A stretch of 64,000 bases of DNA, from positions 106,962,585 through 107,026,584 of the forward strand of contig CM056377.1 in the NCBI GenBank assembly GCA_029718625.1. The letters run 5' to 3'. Position 1 is the stretch's first letter. Each line of letters begins with the position of its first letter. Source of the DNA: Synaphobranchus kaupii. Taxonomy: Eukaryota; Chordata; Actinopteri; Anguilliformes; Synaphobranchidae. Both the position numbers and the translations under genes were made by a program. The notes beneath the pieces were generated by a model. It ran no database searches. It was given only the letters and a program-made list of their open reading frames with translations, and was not told the origin of the DNA. Of this stretch, positions 13,590 to 22,880 are shown one piece after another.

Positions 13590-15653
13590 TCAGCAAACCG
13601 GGATGACAGGAGGCATCCTGTCATCTTGCTTCTTCCGCACGTGGATGCCCCTTAACCACGCCCGTCTCATCTCTGTCCAGGGGTCTATGCCAGTTTTGGC
13701 TTTGGTTCCCTCTCTGGGCAGCTGGGCTGATCGTTGCTCGTAGGCATGCAGTCCATCACTGCTCTCCGAACACTTCTGATGTCGGAAAAGGGCTCTTACA
13801 CTCTCCCTGGATGACGTGTGTGTGCGAAGTTTGCAGGTGTGGCTCGGGGGTGGAGAGACGAGGGTGGGGGAAACTGTTGTGCTAAATTGACTGCTTTCAT
13901 CTTGCTTTGGATTGCAAGACAACACTCTGGCGGAGACTTTGAGGGCCAGAGGAGTCGTAAAACGGCCGGGGGTTGGCTTCCTGCTCCGTTTCTCCCGGGG
14001 TCTCTTTACAGCTCTGATAGGGGAGCGAGACTTTCGCAGAAGTCCCCCTATCTCCTCCATCACAGGAACTGTGGAAGTGGGAGAGTCCACAGAGCACACC
14101 CCTTCTGTCTGTGCAGCAGACAGAGGTTCCCCGGATTCAGCAGGAGGGGAAGAAAAGTCCACAAGGGGTGGGGTGGGGTCCTCGGCCTGGGTGGACTTTT
14201 CTGTGGGGGCTGACTCCACCTGTTGGGGTGCGTAGACCTCTCCACCTGGCAGGGCTGATGGGCCTGTAGAAGCCGGTTCCGCGTCCTGCGGTTCAACGGT
14301 CTCCTCACCAGGCTGGGCTGCTGCGTCTGCAGTAGCAGGTTCTGCCCCCAGGGGTTCGACGGTCTCCTCACCAGGCTGGGCTGCTGTGTCTGCAGTAGCA
14401 GGTTCTGCCTCCAGGGGTTTGACGGTCTCCTCACCAGGCTGGGCTGCTGTGTCTGCAGTAGCAGGTTCTGCCTCCAGGGGTTTGACGGTCTCCTCACCAG
14501 GCTGGGCTGCTGTGTCTGCAGTAGCAGGTTCTGCCTCCAGGGGTTTGACGGTCTCCTCACCAGGCTGGGCTGCTGTGTCTGCAGTAGCAGGTTCTGCCTC
14601 CAGGGGTTCGACGGTCTGCTCACCAGGCTGGGCTGCTGTGTCTGAAGTAGCAGGTTCTGCCTTCAGGGGTTTGACAGTCTCCTCACCAGGCTGGGCTGCT
14701 GTGTTTGCAGTAGCAGGTTCTGCCTCCAGGGGTTTGACGGTCTCCTCACCAGGCTGGGCTGCTGTGTCTGCAGTAGCAGGTTCTGCCTCCAGGGGTTTGA
14801 CGGTCTCCTCACCAGGCTGGGCTGCTGTGTCTGCAGTAGCAGGTTCTGCCTCCAGGGGTTTGACGGTCTCCTCACCAGGCTGGGCTGCTGTGTCTGCAGT
14901 AGCAGGTTCTGCCTCCAGGGGTTCGACGGTCTCCTCACCTGGCTCAGCTGAGAGGACTGCAGCAGCGGATTCCACGTCCTGTGGGGTCACATCCTCTGTG
15001 GTGGCTGGTGTGATACAAGACACAGAGCTGTTTCCCCAAAATTCCTCCAGGGAAGGGGGGCTCACCAGGGGGGCGGCTACATTGTCTGTGGAGGTGACAA
15101 AATCCACAGAATTGTCCAAGCCTGAAGGGGGTGGGGATGAGTCAAGGGAGAGTGCTGTATTGTCCTCGGTGGGGGGTGGTGCCTGGGTTATGGCTGGAAT
15201 GGCGCCATGCACTGCTCCTTCCAGCGCATGCTGGACTGCCACAGAAGAAACTGGTTTGGCAGTAACTCCTGACTTAGAGTGGTGCTTTTCCCAAGCCAGT
15301 TTCCACATCTGGTTTACCTCCTCCCATGCCTGCTTTGACCGCCAGAGGTAGAGAAAATGTTGTCTTTTCTCTAGGTACGACCTTATCCCTTGGACAATCT
15401 TGCGCTTGGTTTCATCACTATCTGGAGAAATCAGATAGTCCAAATACTCAGTCCGCAGGTTGTAAAGGGCCTCCTCCTTCAGCTGGTCCATTGCCTTGAG
15501 CTGTTCTGCAAATTTTGGGCACTGGGCTATCAAATATTGCCGTTCTGATAACATGAGATACCACTGCTGATCCAGCCTTGACTGGCCAGGGAATGCTGGT
15601 AGGTTAGCAGTGGAGGGTAAATGAGGCATCTCTCTCTTTGTCTGGTATGCCAT
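13590..15653 (-). CDS. retroelement ORF, 687 aa, with 21-residue tandem repeats
   Basis: The only long ORF of the LTR element, starting 148 nt inside the primer-binding site, where gag is expected. I do not recognise it as a known Gag: there is no CCHC zinc knuckle and no clear protease. Visible parts: an N-terminal region of about 130 residues rich in Leu, Lys, Trp and Tyr and probably helical (sequence such as EEVNQMWKLAWEKHH); an acidic Pro/Ser/Thr-rich stretch; about eleven repeats of 21 residues with the core PGEETVKPLEAEPATADTAA (roughly residues 235-470); an acidic linker; and a basic C-terminal part from about residue 545 (RAVKRPREKRSRKP). Start chosen at the first ATG after the leader. 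It may be a highly altered Gag or an acquired protein; function unknown. Confidence 0.7.
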   Translation of the reverse strand: MAYQTKREMPHLPSTANLPAFPGQSRLDQQWYLMLSERQYLIAQCPKFAEQLKAMDQLKEEALYNLRTEYLDYLISPDSDETKRKIVQGIRSYLEKRQHFLYLWRSKQAWEEVNQMWKLAWEKHHSKSGVTAKPVSSVAVQHALEGAVHGAIPAITQAPPPTEDNTALSLDSSPPPSGLDNSVDFVTSTDNVAAPLVSPPSLEEFWGNSSVSCITPATTEDVTPQDVESAAAVLSAEPGEETVEPLEAEPATADTAAQPGEETVKPLEAEPATADTAAQPGEETVKPLEAEPATADTAAQPGEETVKPLEAEPATANTAAQPGEETVKPLKAEPATSDTAAQPGEQTVEPLEAEPATADTAAQPGEETVKPLEAEPATADTAAQPGEETVKPLEAEPATADTAAQPGEETVKPLEAEPATADTAAQPGEETVEPLGAEPATADAAAQPGEETVEPQDAEPASTGPSALPGGEVYAPQQVESAPTEKSTQAEDPTPPLVDFSSPPAESGEPLSAAQTEGVCSVDSPTSTVPVMEEIGGLLRKSRSPIRAVKRPREKRSRKPTPGRFTTPLALKVSARVLSCNPKQDESSQFSTTVSPTLVSPPPSHTCKLRTHTSSRESVRALFRHQKCSESSDGLHAYEQRSAQLPREGTKAKTGIDPWTEMRRAWLRGIHVRKKQDDRMPPVIPVC
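14274..14943. repeat. 63-bp minisatellite coding the 21-aa repeats
   Basis: About 10.6 units of 63 bp, most nearly identical in the middle and more divergent at both ends. Since 63 is a multiple of three and the unit lacks stops in several frames, long spurious ORFs appear on both strands here (for example 14386-15351 on plus); only the minus-strand frame continuous with 13590-15653 is credible. Confidence 0.95.
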
Positions 15654-15800
15654 AATAATATTTTTTTTTTTTTATTTATTTAAAAAAATAAAATAAAATA
15701 AATAAATCTAAGACCAGTCGATTAGAAAAAGATTTGAACTTGTCTCAGAGTTTACCGCAGTTTACTCAATAGCAAAATTTAGTATGCTATAGGACAACCT

Positions 15801-15818
15801 ATCTCGGTGGAACCTCCA
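15801..15818 (-). other. primer-binding site, tRNA-Gln type
   Basis: The plus strand reads ATCTCGGTGGAACCTCCA, which is the 3' 18 nt of vertebrate tRNA-Gln including the added CCA, as I know it. The minus strand (element sense) is therefore TGGAGGTTCCACCGAGAT, a standard PBS, four bases from the edge of the 5' LTR. Confidence 0.9.
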
Positions 15819-15822
15819 ATTA

Positions 15823-16566
15823 TGTCGGGTAAGTGAGGACTAGGTAAAAGGTGTATTTTCTGAATCCAGCGGTTCCAACAGTCAATGCCCTTGTTTAACC
15901 GTTCAGCACTCTGAATACTGAACACAAGCGATATTGCGTGCTAGAACCCCTCACTTAACCTACATTCAAAATAAGCTTTACGTGATTTAATTTAATAATT
16001 ATTATTAAAAATGACAATCATCAATTAAATCGCCGAATTCTTTGATAGGTAAGTCGAACAGTAACCTGGTGGATCAACCAACAAGCCAAAACAAAGTCTA
16101 AATCAGGTCTTGAAATTAAGTAATTTTATTAAATGAAAACATTCAATTAGAATAATGACTGGGAATCATACATTCACGAAGGAATGTAGGCTGACTACTT
16201 ATAATTCACAAAAGTGAAGGCATTAAATCAGACATTAATTAGGAAATACCAGTAAAGAGAGAGATAAGCCAAAAATTGCCAAATTATTTACCCTCCAGCT
16301 GAACAGGAACAAAAGGAAATGCACGAGGAACCAAAAAGAAAGACTTCTCCCAACAAACTCCACAATTGACTAACTTCTTTTTCTGCGGTACACTCATAAA
16401 AATACCTCCACAGGAAGACCATCCCTGTCCTGATTGGGTTAAGGTGTGGGGGAGGGGGGGGGGGGGGGGGTCATTTATGACAGACTGGCTTATCTTTGAT
16501 GGGGGGTTGAGAATGAGAGAGAGAGACAGAGATAGAGAGAAGGGGGGAAATATTAGATATCCTACA
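15823..16566 (-). repeat. 5' LTR of the element
   Basis: A 744-bp LTR. In element sense it starts TGTAGGATATC and ends CTTACCCGACA. Same internal signals as the other LTR: the AATAAA and TATA-like sequences, and the U5 tRNA-like segment at 15859-15871. Confidence 0.92.
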
Positions 16567-16570
16567 GGAT

Positions 16571-17440
16571 ATTACAATTACAATGGAAGCTAATAGAGTA
16601 GCATACTGAAATAACAGAAGATATTCAATGTGCTTTTCCTTTTGGAAGAATTCTGCAAGGTTGTTTCCTCCCACAATCCTTCTGAATTCATTAAATATTT
16701 TCTGTTGTCTTGCTTAAAGGGTAACTATACAGAGCCCCAAAGGTGACATGGGGAGAAATTTTTTTTTTCTGGTAAAATAAAATAAAATCTCCCCATGTCA
16801 CCTTAGGGGTCCATATAACTACACTCTAGATCACTTTTTTTTTTGTTGCTGTAAACGTGTTTGTAATTTATCTCATAATAAAACGTATTCATCCATTCTG
16901 TTATTTCAACAATTCTGAAATTATATTGTATATCATAAGAAATGTAGAAAAGCATCTTTGTGCTGCCCTCTAACAGCTGAAGTTTCCTTTCTGCTCCCCA
17001 CACTGCCCCCGCCCCAATCGTGATGTCAGAGTACCTCTTTGGAGTTACCTCTACATCATATGGATAATTGTTGTCTCCCACAACGGAAATAGCCTGCACC
17101 TGATTGGTTAGACGCACTACGGTCCTTTGGTTTCCGCTCCACGTTTTTAAACCTGAACAACGTGGCGTCCTGTTCGTAAACTCTTATTCTACGTAAATAG
17201 TCTGCTAAAATATGTTTCTGAAAATATTTGAGGTGAGAAATAGGCCTTGCAGTTGCTGAATCTTGATTCATATCTTGATCTACGACATCTAGTTTGACAG
17301 GTTGATCCGAGTACATAATTTGTCCATTGTACGTTAATTTATGCAAATGACGATGGGCACACCTCCTCCACCCCCACCCCTCTCCCTCACTCACCCAACA
17401 ATGTATTTTTCAAAATTGTGTAGTAGGCGGAGACTGGCTG
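16571..17440. other. intergenic; contains an inverted-repeat hairpin
   Basis: A strong hairpin at about 16740-16805 pairs GGTGACATGGGGAGA with TCTCCCCATGTCACC around an A/T-rich loop and may mark a MITE. The rest shows nothing recognisable. Minus-strand ORFs of 104 and 112 codons (16803-17394) are open but match no family I know. Confidence 0.5.
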
Positions 17441-19117
17441 AGACAGTGGGTGCACTTACTTTTTAAGCAAATGCAGGGCACTACAGATCATCATCATAGT
17501 CACAGAAGGCCTGCTGTGAAGGGAGGATGGGTAGAGTCAATTATATTTGCAAATATTTTAGCTGGAGAGCATGGCAGGAGTGCAAAGAGATCTGGCTCAG
17601 TATCAGAAAAGGAGAACGAGTCTCATCACTTGCCTGAGCTGCAATGACATTTCTGATCTGATGGTGGGGCTCGTTGGTCCATCACCATCATTGTGCACAC
17701 CAATGCAGAATGGTAGGCTTGAGACCGCAAAGGCTATAGGTAGGTCAAGTCTCACAAGATTTGAATAGCTCTCAATAAATCATAGGTTTGATATGGGTTT
17801 CCACTTCACATGTTATGAATGTTTTTAACATGTTTCTCATGCATACATTAATATGCATAATAATGTTTAAAAAAACAATGGTAAATGGTTTTCAGTAGCC
17901 TACATTACATAACATAACATATTTAGAAAATGGAAACAAGAAAACTTTGGAGTAGTTTGGTATGACAACCAAAATTTGAGAGTGGTGAATTGTCAATGCA
18001 CAAACTGCATTAACTGAATGCTGCCAGTTTTTAACAATGGATGTTCATTTTGCAGAAAGCCATAATTTTCTTTGGATTATATATTTTCTTTATCACAGCA
18101 GAGCACACAACTAAGAAAAATACTTGTGCTTTCAGGAAGCTACTGTCAAGCTCTAATCCACAGAAAACTGACATTGACATTTCTTTGTTTCGCATAAATA
18201 CCTGATTACGTCTGTAAATAAAAGCTGTCCTTTGGAATAGCCAAATAAACAACCAGATAAGTGTATTTTTCATTTTAAAAACTTAAATAATAAATCTGTT
18301 TTTTCAGTGCGTGTGTGTGTATTGCCTGTTTTTTTAATCCTTAGTGGTTCTCTTTATTATGTGTGTCAAATTAAAATGTTTATATTTTATCCTGTCCATC
18401 GCTTTATGTACTGCAATAGTTAAGATTTTTGTGGACCGGCATTATATGAAATGTGCTATGTAAATAACTTTATTATATCTCATCGTACAAAAATGTGATT
18501 GACTATAACATGACCATCTCACAAGGGTCTGACCATTCACTGGTTCAATATGTATTTTTGTCCCTGAGAACATTGAAAATGTAAGGCACCGTATCATCTG
18601 GCGAACATAATGAAAACATGAGATGAACAAAAATAAAAAATAATCACATGCTTCAGGGAAGAGAACATTATCGGCGATCAAACAAAAAACATCCATGTAC
18701 TAAGCAGGCTTTGTACCCGTCCTTCATTAACTCATAATAATCCTTTAGGTGAGAACATGACTCCAACAGTGGAATAACACATATTCCCTTGGAAAAACCT
18801 CCAAGAATATTAATAAGTATTAGCTAACCAGTGTTAAGTAACAAGTTCCCTTTCCCTGTGACTTTGGATTTATGTTACATAAGAAAGTATTTACTCACAT
18901 TTTGCACTCACATTTTGAATAGCCTACCTGCATCAGTCTCTACTTTAACTGTCTGTTCTTAAGCTATTCTTTGTTTGAATAAGTTTTGATATCAGACACA
19001 TCCTCAAATCTCACTAATGAAATGCATAGATGAGCGTCAATTCATTCTTGATAATAATGCATTTGTACTGCTTAATCGCAACTGAAATGAATTTGTGTAC
19101 TACCAGCATGTACTTTC
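17441..19117. other. intergenic, nothing recognised
   Basis: AT-rich sequence without a supported gene. Short overlapping ORFs near 17450-17770 and minus ORFs at 18031-18696 show no motif. Confidence 0.45.
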
Positions 19118-19358
19118 ACATTACATTACATTATAGGCATTTAGCAGACGCTCTTATCCAGAGCGACTTACACAACTGTTTAGCATTTGTTTTTTTTGTT
19201 CTACATATTATCCATTTATACAGCTGGATATATACTGAAGCAATTTAGGTTAAGTACCTTGCTCAAGGGTACAACGGCAGTGTCCTACCAGGGAATCGAA
19301 CCTGCAACCTTTCGGATACAAGGCCAGTTCCTTAACCATTATACTACACTGCCGCCCT
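19118..19358 (-). mobile_element. tRNA-derived SINE with L2-like tail
   Basis: On the minus strand the head has a pol III A box (TAGTATAATGG, 19336-19346) and B box (GGTTCGATTCC, 19292-19302). A body follows, and the tail reads AGTCGCTCTGGATAAGAGCG then TCTGCTAAATGCC before TAATG repeats. That tail is the widespread fish LINE2-type 3' end recognised by the partner LINE's reverse transcriptase. Complete copy of about 240 bp. Confidence 0.85.
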
Positions 19359-20399
19359 ACTTCTCTCTAGTAAATGGCTTTTTTATTTTTAAAAGTATTG
19401 AAAGTTTAATACTTTTAAAAATAAGAATCTGAAATTAGACTGGAACATTAACTGGGAAAGTATTTTTGTTGGATGACACCCAATCTTAGAAGATTATCCC
19501 TGAAGGGATGGGTGGAGCAAAATTTATATTTGTTTCTTAAATATACATTTATATGTGTTTCACCTATTTCCTTGACATTTTAATCTTGCAGAAATTGTTG
19601 GGCTATTTGTAGTTGGTCAGGTGCAATGTATTTATCATTGAATTTACTCAATGTGCAGTTTAGCAGCCTAGTCAGAAAACATTGGCAACTGGATGAAAGC
19701 CGTGTGCAAAGACAATGTAAAATAAGGAAAACTGGCAGCTTGAGCTGAAAATGTTTCCCCGCTCTCCCTCTCTACAGACAGTGAACTGATGAAGCAGCAG
19801 GGAGAGCGGTTGGAGGTGTCGGTGAGGAGTGGTGTGTGAGCTGCCTGGGCGCAGCAGGGAGGCCCTGTGTGCTCAAAGGCCTCATCAGAGACACACACAT
19901 ACAGCAGGGTGCATTTGGCTTCCAGCTTAGCAGCTCTCCGCACAGTGGGCTTTTTTGAACCTGATCGTCTCCCTCTTCGTTCTAAGACCTTTGACTTTGC
20001 ACTCGCAAAACGCACAACCATCTGCTGTGTGCATATCAATCAGCAAAGAGCTTTGTGGTACACGGTTCAGAAAGTGCCAGACACAGTTGGTCATACAGCT
20101 TCAAGTCACATCAATGTTTGTCTCAATCAAGTCCAATGAGGGCAATGTGACATAACCTTTATAGAAACATCCATACTGGCATTCTTTATCCATATAACGT
20201 CCTTAAATAAGACACTCAGTTTGACACTGCTATAAAATTTGCAGATTAATGCAAACCATTATTCTCCAATAACAAAATAAAACTTGTGTGTAAAAAAAAA
20301 AAGTAAATTGTGTGTAGATCTAAAGGTGCAAATGAAATACTATTTACGCAGTAATCTGCTCATGGCCTCTTTGCAAGATGGAAGACAATAAATTACATA
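19359..20399. other. intergenic, nothing recognised
   Basis: No feature recognised. A 123-codon minus ORF (19668-20039) overlaps a 90-codon plus ORF and has no known domain. Confidence 0.45.
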
Positions 20400-21084
20400 G
20401 GCTGTGTTCGGAATCGCTCCCTATTCACTATATAGTGCACTATTTAGGGTATCGGCCATTTTGTAGGGTGTCCAAAATTCAAAATGTCAATTTGGCACCC
20501 TAAATAGTCCACTCAATATCCCCCACAATGCACCACAAAATGTAGGGTACAAACAATGTACACTTCATGACCGGAGATATATTTTTTTGTCAAGATGGCG
20601 ATGGCTGAGCTGGCGCTCGTCTACAAATGTAAATATAAATGCAAGTTTCATCTTGTAGCCTATATTAAATCAGTTTAATCGGCTTTATAACCTAAATATA
20701 AATAAACGCGGTAGATTAAATATATTACAAAATGTTAGCTATTTTTTTAATTTAACAATCATTCCTGTTTAATGGAAAATGCAACTTAATTAGCTAGCTA
20801 GCTACCTAGTTACCTAACTTACCTATCTACCTACAACGAGACAACAAAACCCTTGTTCAAAATTAAAAAAGAAAACTTTTTTGCCGTTTCTTGCATGCTT
20901 TCTCACCAAGCCGGTGACCGCTGTCACGCAAGCGTTGCGCGTTGCTAAGTAACCTATTCAGACTATGTAGTGTCCGAAATCACCTCCTTCTTTTCCACCA
21001 GTGAATCCCTATCTAGTGCCCTATGTAGATTCCCTAAGTAGTGTATAGGGAGGGAGTGAATAGGGAGCGATTCCGAACACAGCC
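20400..21084. mobile_element. non-autonomous DNA transposon with ~30-bp TIRs
   Basis: The left end GGCTGTGTTCGGAATCGCTC is repeated inverted at the right (GAGCGATTCCGAACACAGCC after correcting one base), with further pairing of 'CCCTATTCACT' and 'AGTGAATAGGG'. CATA flanks both sides (20396-20399, 21085-21088). There is no coding capacity in 685 bp. The superfamily is uncertain. Confidence 0.75.
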
Positions 21085-21269
21085 CATATTCTTGTTGACA
21101 AGGTGACCCAGCACAGCAGCAAGACTAGTTCCTGTATGCACATTAAGGGCTATGAAGGGAGCACAGTGTCAGAGTCACATGCAGAGCCAAATAGAGGAGA
21201 AAATGTATTTGTATTAGAAAGTAAAAGTAATTTGTGCTCCAGTCAAGTTCAGATTTCTCTGCTCTGGGA

Positions 21270-21304
21270 TAATGTGTGTGTATGTGTGTGTGCGTGCGTC
21301 TCTG

Positions 21305-21376
<72 letters not shown>

Positions 21377-21414
21377 ACAAGTGCGTGCATGTGTGTGTGT
21401 GTGTGTGTGTGTGT
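21270..21414. repeat. compound (TG)n microsatellite
   Basis: A TG tract at about 21309-21374 and a second at 21390-21414, separated by a short CACAAGTGCGTG segment. Open frames through it are repeat artefacts. Confidence 0.95.
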
Positions 21415-22083
21415 GGTGGGGGCTGGGGCATGACACAGAGATGGAAGACATCTTGTTTTTATTCTAAACCCTAAACTATAAGGCCAAAGGTCAAACTTAT
21501 CGAGGGTCACTTATTACTCACTTAAGGATATGACTCCGGAAAAAGATTATTGCTTATAGTTTTGCATGCAATAAGAATCAATCCACAGAATTTAATTTTA
21601 TCCTTGTGAGAGTCACAGCATCATTGCGGAACTCTAAGAAATATTTCTGAATGTAATAACACTTAGGTGACCTAGAAGCTTGTACATTAACCAAGCTAAA
21701 ACATGGGGTTCATGGTGTCAACTCTATCTTGCCTGAGAGAATATAAACATGGTTAAGAAGGCAGGGAAAGACTAATTATGACATACATAATCATAATCGT
21801 ATACTGCATAAAGTCAGCATTTACCTACTTATAGAAACACTTATCTGAAAGAAAGTATGATTTCATGAAAGCAAACTACAATGTAATGAAATATTTTCAA
21901 CGTAATTATCTTCTCATGGTTGGGTATCTTTATAATGCTCTCTTTAAATTTAGCAGCAGATGGTATTAAGTGCTAACTGCCTAACTCATGATTGAGCAGC
22001 ACATTTATGATGGATCACCCTCTGCCCTACCATGCTGTAGAGGTCATTGGAAGAATTTATTGTGACTTAAATAATGTATTAGC
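21415..22083. other. intergenic, nothing recognised
   Basis: No gene or repeat recognised. Confidence 0.45.
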
Positions 22084-22277
22084 CAGAGGTGGAAATCCAG
22101 GGGACATAAAGTAAAAGTCCTCCCCAGAATTTTGCTCCAATCACCTGGATTTGCTAATTAACACAATTCTTCAGCCAGGAGGTAGAACTAATTAGTGAAT
22201 TCAGCTGGCTGAGTCTATGGGTGGAAGAAACACATGGTAGGACTTTTACTTTATGTCCCCTGGATTTCCACCTCTGG
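22084..22277. mobile_element. hAT-type MITE
   Basis: A 194-bp element with near-perfect 38-39-bp inverted ends (left start CAGAGGTGGAAATCCAGGGG, right the reverse complement). Its flanks are similar 8-bp sequences (GTATTAGC and GTGTTGGC, two mismatches), as expected of an old hAT target duplication. Confidence 0.8.
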
Positions 22278-22804
22278 TGTTGGCATAGTTAGGTGCTGTG
22301 TTGGTGTGACATTTCTATGAAGGCCACACCATCTCTTTCCCTTCCTGGGACATTGCTTGTACTGTACATGCAATAATTGAGGATCCCGATTTTAGTGGTT
22401 AATTCCTGTGCATTGGACACATTGTTCAAGAGTGTTTCACAGGACAGCAGAGCTCACTTAGTCATGGTATACCGACTGACCCTGACTTTGTTAGCTTTAA
22501 ACATAGAATTACTTTTAAATTATAGCTCTCCATAAAGACATCTCATTAACTCCCTAATAGCTCTGTGCTTCCTTCATTATGGGCATAACTAACTGCCGAA
22601 AGCATTTGCCTGTGTTTAATTTCACAGAAATATTTTTCTCTTCTTACTACACATTTTTTCTTAAAGATGACATACTGGTTGTATGTCTGGCAGAGCACAA
22701 CCATAATTCACTTAGAGATGAGGAGATTATTACCATTGGTAAACATGTCCATCTTGACCACAGATGCCACTGTCAAAAGCTCACATGGGGTACAACATCT
22801 TAAA
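22278..22804. other. intergenic, nothing recognised
   Basis: No feature recognised. Confidence 0.45.
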
Positions 22805-22807
22805 TCT

Positions 22808-22880
22808 TATAACATTACATTACATTACATTATAGGCATTTAGCAGACGCTCTTATCCAGAGCGACTTACACATCTTTTT
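22808..22880 (-). mobile_element. SINE/LINE2 tail fragment
   Basis: Only the 3' tail module seen in the SINE at 19118-19358 is present (ATTACATT repeats, then GGCATTTAGCAGACGCTCTT and ATCCAGAGCGACTTACAC). This is a strongly 5'-truncated insertion. Confidence 0.75.

Larger units (their letters stand above)
10806..16566 (-). mobile_element. complete, young non-autonomous LTR retroelement
   Basis: A 5.76-kb element bounded by two LTRs that start TG and end CA, flanked by GGAT on both sides (10802-10805, 16567-16570). Polarity is minus: just inside the right-hand LTR lies a primer-binding site complementary to the 3' end of tRNA-Gln (15801-15818), and a purine tract abuts the left-hand LTR (11549-11558, minus strand AAGAGAGGGA). 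Element order 5' to 3' is therefore 15823-16566 LTR, PBS, leader, ORF 15653-13590, a 3' region with two diverged ~1-kb repeats, PPT, and 10806-11548 LTR. I see no protease, reverse transcriptase, RNase H, integrase or envelope, so the enzymes would have to come from another element. The LTRs appear to differ only in a G-tract, so insertion was very recent. Confidence 0.9.

Noticed and set aside
14386..15351. 321-codon plus-strand ORF with repeats
   Set aside because: Shadow of the 63-bp minisatellite and of the minus-strand ORF; the minus frame has the longer ORF, right polarity to PBS/PPT and correct position.
16803..17394. Two overlapping minus-strand ORFs of about 100 codons as a gene
   Set aside because: Different frames, no splice sites linking them, no domain recognised; possibly repeat-derived but not supportable.
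19292..19346. tRNA gene
   Set aside because: A and B boxes are present but belong to a SINE with an L2-like tail; no complete cloverleaf with an acceptor stem was seen.
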